64,000 nt of DNA, taken from the NCBI GenBank assembly GCA_942493325.1, contig OW818689.1, positions 4,774,001 through 4,838,000 of the forward strand, read 5' to 3'. A program made the position numbers and the translations under genes. Below the pieces are notes generated by a model. The model was not told the DNA's origin and did not search any database. It saw only the letters and a list, made by a program, of their open reading frames with translations. Positions 18,711 through 25,754 of the stretch are shown piece by piece. Source of the stretch: JAAFHB01 sp942493325 (GTDB lineage Bacteria > Bacteroidota > Bacteroidia > Bacteroidales > Prolixibacteraceae). Each line of letters starts with the position of its first letter. The first letter of the stretch is position 1.

Positions 18711-19133
18711 CAATGTGTGCCGCGCATGGCGAATAATTTGACGGTGAAAGTCCGTTATGGGGGTATGTAGCATAGCCAACCATTAGCCAAGAGCAAGGGT
18801 GTCCATCGTGAGGTGGAATCTGAAGGAAGCTGGAGGCAAAATTCCGACCCGAGGAACACAAACGTTATCAGGCACATCCGGTGGGATGAGTTTGCATTAC
18901 AAAACAAAGTCCTAAAGCTACACGGACACCGGAGTGTAAATGATGCGGGTACATGGAATGAAGGTTATTCGCCTTACCGCGGGAGATCTCACAGACGTGC
19001 GGAAACGAAGTATGAAGCACGGTTGAAAAAGATTTACTGTGAGAAGTCAGCAGAGGCCATAGTAGCTGAAGAAACGAGCCATCATAGATAGATGGAGGAC
19101 TCACAAACACAGTGAAGGGCTGAACCTTAAGAA

Positions 19134-20555
19134 GTGAAAGTAAATGAATGTTACCAAATGAAGGGAAGAGAGCAGAAAAAATCGAAAGATACCTGCCTGC
19201 AAAAAGATAGGGCGGAACCCAAAGCATATGCAGAAGGGCAGACCTACATGCGGATAGCTGAAAACAACATCACTAATGCAGACCAACCGAGTTATGGAAT
19301 GCTTGAGCAAATCCTATCTCCAACCAATATGAACCGAGCCTATAAAAAGGTAAAGAGTAATAACGGAAGCGGAGGTATTGACAAGATGGAAGTCGAATCC
19401 CTAAGGGATTATCTTGTTGCAAACAAGGACAAGCTTATACAATCCATATTGGGCGGAACTTACCGTCCAAATCCCGTTCGGCGGGTAGAAATACCCAAGG
19501 ATAACGGGAAGATGAGAATGCTGGGTGTGCCCACGGTTTTCGATCGTGTTATCCAACAGGCTATTACACAAATCTTATCTCCAATCTACGAGAAACAGTT
19601 TTCAACAAACAGTTATGGGTTCAGACCTAAACGCAACGCTCACCAGGCATTGAACAAATGCAAAGACCATATCACTGACGGATATAAATATGCTGTCGAT
19701 ATGGATTTGGAAAAGTTCTTTGATACTGTAAATCATAGTAAATTGATTGAAGTATTATCAAGGACGGTACAAGATGGACGGGTCATTTCTCTTATCCACA
19801 GGTACCTTAATGCTGGTGTTGTAGTACGGAACAAGTTTGAAGACACAGAAGTTGGGGTTCCCCAAGGAGGTCCACTTAGTCCGTTGTTGAGCAATATTAT
19901 GCTAAATGAATTGGACAAGGAACTTGAAAAGCGAGGACACCACTTTGCTCGTTACGCTGATGATATGGTCATTCTTTGCAAAAGCAAACGAAGTGCCGAT
20001 CGGATACTGACGAACATCATCCCGTATATTGAGAAGAAACTTTTCTTGAAAGTGAACAGGGAAAAGACTGTGGTTGCCTATATCTCAAAGATTAAATTTT
20101 TGGGATACACCTTTTCGATGTATAAAAAGGTTGGACAATTGCGATTACATCCCAAAAGCTTAGCTAAGATGAAGGAGCGTTTAAAAGCGATCACATCACG
20201 GAGCAATGGGTGGGGAGATGATAAGCGGAAGGAAGCACTTAAACAGTACATTACTGGATGGGTGAACTATTTTAAATTGGCAAACATGAAGTCACTTTTG
20301 CAAAAAGTGGATGAATGGTATCGCAGACGCTTACGGATGGTTATCTGGAAACAATGGAAAAGGATAAGAACCCGTTTGCGGAATCTCATTAAACTTGGCA
20401 TTAATAAATACAAGGCCTGGGAATATGCGAATACAAGAAAAGGTTACTGGCATACTGCCAATAGCCCAATCTTAGCAAGGACTATCACTAACGCACGTCT
20501 TCAACAAGCAGGTTACATCTTCTTTACGGGATATTTTCGGAAAGTCAATGCGTAA
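19134..20555 (+). CDS. ltrA: Group II intron reverse transcriptase/maturase
   Basis: Up to 473 residues. It folds its intron RNA for splicing and copies it into DNA at new sites. RT blocks run from LEQILSPTNMNRAYKKVKSNNGSGGIDKM through VDMDLEKFFDTVNH (with a catalytic Asp), VPQGGPLSPLLSNIML, RYADDMVILCKS (YADD active site) and LKVNREKT to IKFLGYTF. The maturase X domain includes YITGWVNYFKLANM, and the end RMVIWKQWKRIRTRLRNLIKLG...TRKGYWHTANSP is typical. There is no HNH endonuclease domain. The GTG start at 19134 is uncertain; an ATG at 19158 is an alternative. No frameshift is seen, so it may be active. Confidence 0.93.
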   Translation: MKVNECYQMKGREQKKSKDTCLQKDRAEPKAYAEGQTYMRIAENNITNADQPSYGMLEQILSPTNMNRAYKKVKSNNGSGGIDKMEVESLRDYLVANKDKLIQSILGGTYRPNPVRRVEIPKDNGKMRMLGVPTVFDRVIQQAITQILSPIYEKQFSTNSYGFRPKRNAHQALNKCKDHITDGYKYAVDMDLEKFFDTVNHSKLIEVLSRTVQDGRVISLIHRYLNAGVVVRNKFEDTEVGVPQGGPLSPLLSNIMLNELDKELEKRGHHFARYADDMVILCKSKRSADRILTNIIPYIEKKLFLKVNREKTVVAYISKIKFLGYTFSMYKKVGQLRLHPKSLAKMKERLKAITSRSNGWGDDKRKEALKQYITGWVNYFKLANMKSLLQKVDEWYRRRLRMVIWKQWKRIRTRLRNLIKLGINKYKAWEYANTRKGYWHTANSPILARTITNARLQQAGYIFFTGYFRKVNA

Positions 20556-20563
20556 ATTAAGGA

Positions 20564-20597
20564 ACCGCCGTATACCGAACGGTACGTACGGTGGTGT
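20564..20597 (+). ncRNA. Group II intron domain V
   Basis: ACCGCCGTA pairs with TACGGTGGT (one G-U), enclosing an ACCG-aac-GGT hairpin and the characteristic GTACG bulge region. This 34-nt catalytic hairpin lies about 40 bases before the predicted 3' end of the intron, the normal position. Confidence 0.85.
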
Positions 20598-20656
20598 GGA
20601 AGGACGAAACGGGAATTAATCCCGTTTCTCCTATCCGATTATAGGGTTTCTGCATT

Positions 20657-20838
20657 AGTGACCGGGTGACTTCGAAAATAACGGATCAAACGCCTTTGAC
20701 TCTGAGTGACCGGGTGACTTCTAAAATAACGGACAAACGTACGATGAATTTGCTCAGTTTATTACAGCAGTCACCCGGTCACTTGGACAAAAGCACGCTG
20801 ACTTTGCTCAATTTATTACGACAGTCACCCGGTCATTT
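20657..20838. repeat. Two direct plus two inverted copies of a ~16 bp repeat
   Basis: AGTGACCGGGTGACTT occurs at 20657 and 20705. Its inverse, (C)AGTCACCCGGTCA(C)TT, occurs at 20768 and 20822. Flanking bases are also repeated: the first pair share aaaataacgga(t)caaacg, the second pair share ttgctcaRtttattacRRcag. The four copies fill the gap between the intron and the stop of the DUF1349 gene. Confidence 0.85.
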
Positions 20839-20841
20839 GTC

Positions 20842-21528
20842 TTATTTCGTAACCTTGAAATCCCTGAACCTTGCAACTGTTGTTGCCCCTTTAATATGTG
20901 CTGTAACTGCCATTCCAAGATAGAGTTCCCGGGACAGATCCATCACAAATTCCGAGTAAAGCTTCCAGGTGCGCCCGTCCATGCTTGTGAAAGCGGAAAA
21001 GCTGTTTCCTGTCCTGGTTAATCTCATCCATCCGTTTGGAAAATTGATTGGAAAGGAGGATTGGGCTATTGAATCAGTAAGTGAAGGATAAATTGCCTTA
21101 CTCTGTTTACCTGCTTCGAGGCGGTATTGAAACTCATAGCCTCCCCTGTTGTTATTTCGTTTCGCATTCCCCGGGAAAGCCACGAACATCAGATTACGCG
21201 AGCCTGCCGTAAGATCTTCCCGGGCCATCAAGCCAGCCTTGGTATAGAGATGAGACTGCTCAAGTGATTCGAGTCTTACAGAAATATCAAAATCTCCCGT
21301 AAATTGTTGAAATACAAAATGAAACTGATCTGAATTCCCCCAGATATCTTCTCCGCCAGCCTTAATATCAACGCCTGATTTTACAAATTGTGCTTCGCCT
21401 TTAAGCGCGGGGTTGCCGATGTCTTCGGATTTAAATTTCTTTAGCGACTGAGCACTGACATTTAATGCCGTAAAAACTACGCAAAGGGCAAAAAATAAAT
21501 GTAATGATTTAGTAATTAGTCTGTTCAT
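20842..21528 (-). CDS. Secreted DUF1349 (concanavalin-like) protein
   Basis: A 228-residue exported protein; the start is set at MNRLITKSLHLFFALCVVFTALNVSAQ, a clear Sec signal peptide, rather than the longer frame that begins inside the upstream gene. The body matches DUF1349, a concanavalin A-like beta-sandwich: GGEDIWGNSDQFHFVFQQFTGDFDISVRLE, HLYTKAGLMARE, and GWMRLTRTGNSFSAFTSMDGRTWKLY. Related domains bind carbohydrates, but no ligand is known here. It is the last gene of a three-gene set with the ferredoxin and metallophosphoesterase genes, though its link to their functions is unclear. Confidence 0.82.
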   Translation of the reverse strand: MNRLITKSLHLFFALCVVFTALNVSAQSLKKFKSEDIGNPALKGEAQFVKSGVDIKAGGEDIWGNSDQFHFVFQQFTGDFDISVRLESLEQSHLYTKAGLMAREDLTAGSRNLMFVAFPGNAKRNNNRGGYEFQYRLEAGKQSKAIYPSLTDSIAQSSFPINFPNGWMRLTRTGNSFSAFTSMDGRTWKLYSEFVMDLSRELYLGMAVTAHIKGATTVARFRDFKVTK

Positions 21529-21586
21529 AAATTGAGTGTTTGTTTGATTAATGAATTGGGCACAAATATACTGAATAGAAGGTGTT

Positions 21587-21802
21587 CTACTCAAAGTTGA
21601 TTCTCAGTTGAGGATTTTTTATGGATTCTTTCCTGTGTTTTTCGATTAGTGCATCAATTTCCCTGATACATCTGCCGCAATTTGTGCCAGCCGATGTAAA
21701 TTGTTGAATTTCTGCTCTTGTGAGGGCGCCCGCTCGTAATATCCTGACAATCTCGTTCGCCGGAACACTGTTACACAGGCAAATTAATCGCTTCTGATTC
21801 AT
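21587..21802 (-). CDS. BFD-like [2Fe-2S]-binding protein
   Basis: A 71-residue cytoplasmic protein of the bacterioferritin-associated ferredoxin (BFD) type. The four cluster cysteines are in ICLCNSV near the N-terminus and in GTNCGRCIREI further on, giving the C-x-C...C-x2-C pattern of the family. Such domains carry a [2Fe-2S] cluster and serve in iron release from ferritins or as modules of redox enzymes. Its start overlaps the stop of the upstream metallophosphoesterase gene by 4 bases, which indicates co-transcription. No bacterioferritin gene is nearby. Confidence 0.85.
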   Translation of the reverse strand: MNQKRLICLCNSVPANEIVRILRAGALTRAEIQQFTSAGTNCGRCIREIDALIEKHRKESIKNPQLRINFE

Positions 21803-22962
21803 CGGGACAGAGGATCTTCGAATTTTAGATTAAAAACAACAACTTCAGGGGTATTACCCGATCGCACAGGCGGACCCCATGAACCAAAGCCGGAGGAGAC
21901 ATAAAAATTTGTATTCCCTTTTTTGAGAAATCCCCAGCTAAGTTCATACACAGCATTGGTAATGTAATTGAATGGCCACAACTGACCGTGATGGGTATGG
22001 CCGGAGAGGTGCAGATCGACATCCTCAGCAACAGCCTCCTCCAGATTAAAGGGTTGATGGTTCATAACAATGACAGGATATGTTTTGTCTACCCCGGTCA
22101 TAAGTTCCATGAGTGATTTTCTTCCCGTTTGATCACCCATCCGTCGATTGTCGCGGTCATCACGGCCCACCAGTTGAATACCGTTCGGTAAGACGATCGT
22201 TGTGTCACGCAAGATATTAATATTAAGGCTTTCGAGATAAGGTAATGTTTTATGGATTCCCCCGATATACTCATGATTTCCCGGAATGGCGTAAACCCCC
22301 ATTGGTGTTTTGATCTCCTGGATGTGCCGTCCAAGATTCTTACGAAGAGCGGATCCTACATCACCATCCACAAGATCTCCGCAAAGCAGCACCAGATCGG
22401 GTTTTTGTTTATTTATGATACTTACCAGCTTCATTTCGCGGGTTTCGCCGATTAATGCACCAAGATGAATATCAGAGGCCATCAGAATTTTCATTTCCCG
22501 GTTTCCGGTGATTTTTTTGGGAATTACCACCGAAATTTGCCTGATTTGCGTATGGAGTGCATTTAAATGCCCTGCCACGACTATTAAAGCAACAAAGGCA
22601 ACAGTAATTAATCCGAATCTGAAACGCAGCGTGGAAGTCATCTGCGGAAGAAAATGAAAAAAGTGATCAAGCAGTCGTACGACATCAACTAAAATAAGGG
22701 TGAGAGAAAAGTAGAGCATAAAAGCAAGCCAGAATGCGCCTACCCGGTAAATCCATTCACTTGGAAGTGAGGAGTGGGTATGTTCGAGTATTTCTCCCAC
22801 TATAAAACAGGATACAATTACCCAAAATACAGTGATATAGCTTTTTCTCCACGAAGGTGAAATGGAAAAAGCCTGCAAACCCCTGGAAAAGATGTAGAAA
22901 TTGACTGAGAAATAGATCAGAAAAACAATACCTATAAAGACCAGGAAGGAAGTTAAGCGCAT
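21799..22962 (-). CDS. Membrane-anchored metallophosphoesterase
   Basis: A 387-residue protein with about four N-terminal transmembrane helices (LTSFLVFIGIVFLIYFSVNFYIF, YITVFWVIVSCFIVGEIL, VGAFWLAFMLYFSLTLILVDVV, FGLITVAFVALIVVAGHL). A calcineurin-like phosphoesterase domain follows with SDIHLGALIG, LCGDLVDGDVG, IPGNHEYIGG, VMNHQPFNL and HLSGHTHHGQLWP, the complete dinuclear metal set. It resembles YaeI/YkuE-type enzymes, some of which act on lipid phosphates (family knowledge); the substrate here is unknown. The ATG at 22962 is preferred because the TTG at 22983 lies within the -7 box. Confidence 0.88.
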   Translation of the reverse strand: MRLTSFLVFIGIVFLIYFSVNFYIFSRGLQAFSISPSWRKSYITVFWVIVSCFIVGEILEHTHSSLPSEWIYRVGAFWLAFMLYFSLTLILVDVVRLLDHFFHFLPQMTSTLRFRFGLITVAFVALIVVAGHLNALHTQIRQISVVIPKKITGNREMKILMASDIHLGALIGETREMKLVSIINKQKPDLVLLCGDLVDGDVGSALRKNLGRHIQEIKTPMGVYAIPGNHEYIGGIHKTLPYLESLNINILRDTTIVLPNGIQLVGRDDRDNRRMGDQTGRKSLMELMTGVDKTYPVIVMNHQPFNLEEAVAEDVDLHLSGHTHHGQLWPFNYITNAVYELSWGFLKKGNTNFYVSSGFGSWGPPVRSGNTPEVVVFNLKFEDPLSR

Positions 22963-22980
22963 AATTAAAAATATTTCGTT

Positions 22981-22988
22981 CAAAGATA
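22981..22988 (-). promoter_or_regulatory. Bacteroidota -7 box (TATCTTTG) for metallophosphoesterase operon
   Basis: On the minus strand this reads TATCTTTG, a full TAnnTTTG match, 18 bases before the ATG at 22962. It decides the start codon of that gene. Confidence 0.6.
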
Positions 22989-23077
22989 ATCTTTATTCAA
23001 ATGAATTCAATCCGGCTCAATTGACAATAGCCGATCCAACTTTGTTCACAGGCAGAACGCAATCATTTCAATTTTTT

Positions 23078-23085
23078 TATCTTTG
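23078..23085 (+). promoter_or_regulatory. Bacteroidota -7 box (TATCTTTG) for DUF6452 gene
   Basis: TATCTTTG matches TAnnTTTG, 23 bases before the ATG at 23109. The box and that of the divergent operon lie about 90 bases apart. Confidence 0.6.
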
Positions 23086-23108
23086 TAATCTAACAAATTG
23101 ATCTTTTC

Positions 23109-23597
23109 ATGAGATTTTATCGGTTCAAATATTTGTTTTTTGTTCTTGCACTGGTATCATGCAGTGAGGGTGACCGGTGTTACGAATCGGTAGATACTTT
23201 CATGATGACTTCCTTTTCCATTAATGGGTTTAAACCAATTAATGACATTACAATCAATGGGATCAATCGTACCGATGTGGGCGATACGCTCGTTAATGAT
23301 ACTCTGTCGACACTCAATAAAAGGTATGTGCTGCCGCTTTCCTTAACCACTGATTCCACCGGTTTTGTCTTCGCGGTAAACGGGGTAAAAGATACGCTGT
23401 ATGTCAGGCATACAATGATAATGAAATTTATATCAGATAATTGCGGATTTGCCCCTGATTATGTTATCTCAGGATTCGGTTACACATCAGGCATTGACTC
23501 CGTTAGACTATTCGACCCAAAGGTTAATCCCAAATCAATAGAGAAAAAAGCGAATGATCAAAATATTAGTATCTACTTTAATTCTGCTGCTCATTAA
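23109..23597 (+). CDS. DUF6452 family lipoprotein
   Basis: A 162-residue probable lipoprotein. MRFYRFKYLFFVLALVSC is a signal peptide ending in a lipobox cysteine. The mature part (GDRCYESVDTFMMTSFSINGF ... SDNCGFAPDYVISGFGY) contains two further cysteines and is predicted to be beta-rich. The family is restricted to Bacteroidota and has no known function. It overlaps the next gene, DUF6048, by 44 bases; the two families are found as neighbours in many genomes of the phylum (family knowledge), which suggests they work together at the outer membrane. Confidence 0.78.
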   Translation: MRFYRFKYLFFVLALVSCSEGDRCYESVDTFMMTSFSINGFKPINDITINGINRTDVGDTLVNDTLSTLNKRYVLPLSLTTDSTGFVFAVNGVKDTLYVRHTMIMKFISDNCGFAPDYVISGFGYTSGIDSVRLFDPKVNPKSIEKKANDQNISIYFNSAAH

Positions 23598-24360
23598 TAT
23601 TTCACCTGGTTTTTCGCAGAAAAAACCGGAGGTCTGGCGTTACGAAGGTCCACGTGTCGGAATTGATTTATCGCGGTTTCTGTTACCTTATATGCAGGAA
23701 GCGAAACGCAGCGGGTGGGAGATTCAGGCTGATATTCCGTATAAAGGCAATCTGTTTCCAACTTTTGAATTCGGAATGCAGCAGTTCGATGATCAGCGCG
23801 AAGATTTTCGCTATAAAAATAACGGCACCTATGCCCGATTGGGTGTTGACATGAATATAGTAAGATTTGAATCATTAAAAGACCATGATTTTGTATTTGT
23901 TGGTGCACGCTATGGTTATTCGCTGTTTAAACATCAGACCGATGGCATCTTATATTCAAATTATTGGGGAGTACTCGAAACTTCAGTGCCGGAGCGTACG
24001 ATGAACGCCCATTGGGCAGAATTGGTTTTCGGAATGAAAGGAGAACTTTTCAGTAACTTTTTTCTGGGATGGACACTCAGGGCTAAGTTTCCGCTGTCAG
24101 TCACAAAAGATACAAACATCAAACCTTATATTATTCCTGGAATCGGTAAAACTACAACTGATGTTCCCTTCGATTTTACATTTGGAGTTTATTACCGCTT
24201 CCCGATTTTCAAAACGAAAAATTTACCCAAACCAATCAGGATGGGTGGCAAAACTCACCCGGGAGATGAGGACGAAAATGACCCTTACAATCAGGGAAAT
24301 TCCGGCAGATCGCAGTCCGGGGCCGGGGGATTACAAAATTTGAGAGGTGGAGAGCGATAG
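23554..24360 (+). CDS. DUF6048 family outer-membrane beta-barrel-like protein
   Basis: A 268-residue exported protein. MIKILVSTLILLLINISPGFSQ is a signal peptide. The mature part has alternating strands (WEIQADIPYKGNLFPTFEFGMQQF, GARYGYSLFK, WAELVFGMKGELFSNFFLGWTLRAKF, DFTFGVYYRFPIF) that suggest an outer-membrane barrel. The C-terminal ~40 residues are polar and Gly/Pro/Asn-rich. It overlaps the DUF6452 lipoprotein gene by 44 bases in another frame, so translation may be coupled. Function unknown. Confidence 0.78.
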   Translation: MIKILVSTLILLLINISPGFSQKKPEVWRYEGPRVGIDLSRFLLPYMQEAKRSGWEIQADIPYKGNLFPTFEFGMQQFDDQREDFRYKNNGTYARLGVDMNIVRFESLKDHDFVFVGARYGYSLFKHQTDGILYSNYWGVLETSVPERTMNAHWAELVFGMKGELFSNFFLGWTLRAKFPLSVTKDTNIKPYIIPGIGKTTTDVPFDFTFGVYYRFPIFKTKNLPKPIRMGGKTHPGDEDENDPYNQGNSGRSQSGAGGLQNLRGGER

Positions 24361-24495
24361 TCGGCAGCAGGTTTAGGACCTTAATTTTAGGAGGATATCG
24401 TTATTCTTTTGTGTCAGACAGAACTCAAGTTCAATGCTCATGGTAACGCAACAAAAAAATCCGGTAATTTTATTCATAAAATAAGACCACTATTT

Positions 24496-25563
24496 ATGTC
24501 TAAGCTATTTACTCCCCTCATTATAAAAGACATTGTATTAAAAAACAGGATCGCCATTTCTCCAATGTGCCAGTATTCTGCCGTTGACGGTTTTGCGAAT
24601 GACTGGCATCTGGTGCATTTGGGCAGCCGGGCTGTCGGTGGTGCCGGGCTGATTATCCAGGAGGCAACGGCTGTTTCATCCGAAGGTCGGATTACATATG
24701 GCGACCTCGGATTATATAAGGACGAACACCTTGATAAGTTACAGACCATTACCTCCTTTATACATCAGCAGGGGGCAGTGGCTGGAATTCAACTCGCACA
24801 CGCGGGACGGAAAGGAAGTTGTGCAGTGCCCTGGAATGGTGGGCGGCAGATTGAAAAGGACAAGGATGGCGGCTGGCAAACGGTTGCACCATCTGCAATT
24901 CCGTTTAACCAGGAAGATAATTTCCCTCAGTCACTGGATGCAACTGGTATACAAAAAATTGTGACAGACTTTAAAGCTGCTTCAAAAAGAGCTGTTCAGG
25001 CGGGTTACAGATTGCTCGAAATACACGCGGCACATGGCTATTTAATCCATCAGTTTCTTTCTCCGTTAAGTAATAACAGAACAGATCATTATGGGGGCAG
25101 TTTTGAAAACCGCATCCGGCTGCTGCTTGAAGTCGTGAGTGCCGTGAAAACCCAGTGGCCTGAAAATCTTCCCTTGTTTGTGAGAATATCGGCTACCGAC
25201 TGGGTTGAAGGAGGATGGAATATTGATGAGGCTGTACAACTATCATCGGTTTTAAAAACGGAGGGAGTCGATCTGATTGACTGTTCTTCGGGGGGAATGG
25301 TCCCTTATGCCACCATTCCACTAGCTCCGGGTTACCAGGTTGCTTTCGCGGAACGGATTAAAAAAGAAGCCGGTATACTCACCGGTGCCGTGGGATTGAT
25401 TACAGAAGTACATCAGGCAGAAGATATCCTGCAGCGGGAACAGGCCGACCTGGTAATTATTGCCCGTGCCTCGCTCCGCGACCCTTACTTTGCTTTTCAC
25501 GCTGCCCGTTTTTTGGGTGATGATATTACCTGGCCGGTACAATATGGTAGAGCTAAATTATAA
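24496..25563 (+). CDS. NADH:flavin oxidoreductase, old yellow enzyme (YqjM-like)
   Basis: A 355-residue FMN-dependent ene-reductase, cytoplasmic. Start set at MSKLFTPLIIKDIVLKN; the longer frame adds residues with no family match. Motifs: RIAISPMCQYSA, with the Cys characteristic of YqjM-class (thermophilic-like) old yellow enzymes, WHLVHLGSRA, GIQLAHAGRKGS, EIHAAHGYLIHQFLSPLSNNRTDHYGGSFENR (substrate-binding His pair and signature), and LVIIARASLRDP near the FMN phosphate site. These enzymes reduce activated C=C bonds with NAD(P)H; the physiological substrate is unknown. It appears to be monocistronic. Confidence 0.92.
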   Translation: MSKLFTPLIIKDIVLKNRIAISPMCQYSAVDGFANDWHLVHLGSRAVGGAGLIIQEATAVSSEGRITYGDLGLYKDEHLDKLQTITSFIHQQGAVAGIQLAHAGRKGSCAVPWNGGRQIEKDKDGGWQTVAPSAIPFNQEDNFPQSLDATGIQKIVTDFKAASKRAVQAGYRLLEIHAAHGYLIHQFLSPLSNNRTDHYGGSFENRIRLLLEVVSAVKTQWPENLPLFVRISATDWVEGGWNIDEAVQLSSVLKTEGVDLIDCSSGGMVPYATIPLAPGYQVAFAERIKKEAGILTGAVGLITEVHQAEDILQREQADLVIIARASLRDPYFAFHAARFLGDDITWPVQYGRAKL

Positions 25564-25754
25564 ATAATAGTAATGATTTGTACTGAACGTGGGGCTTGCA
25601 AAAAACAGATTTAATTTTCCTGTATTTTGCGCCGCGCCACTTGTGAATGCATGCTAAAAAATGGTGATGATATCAAAGGCAATAATTTTTTTATTATAAA
25701 CATTTTATCCAACTTTAAGCCCTGTATTTTTGATCACCTAAAACCTGCACCTAT

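Larger units (their letters stand above)
18715..20641 (+). mobile_element. Group II intron (class C-like) with maturase gene
   Basis: The 5' end reads GTGTGCC directly after a terminator hairpin. A structured ~420-base segment (intron domains I-III) precedes the reverse transcriptase gene. After its stop come a domain V hairpin (20564-20597), a domain VI hairpin (about 20600-20637) and an end like CTATCCGATT. Insertion behind a terminator and lack of an endonuclease domain in the protein are features of bacterial class C introns. Both ends appear present, so the element looks complete. The exact 3' end is uncertain by 1-3 bases. Confidence 0.85.

Noticed and set aside
20666..20923. Open frame of 85 codons across the 16-bp repeats
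   Set aside because: It is built from the repeats themselves (TSKITD, QSPGHL units), runs into the DUF1349 gene on the other strand, and has no start context or family match.
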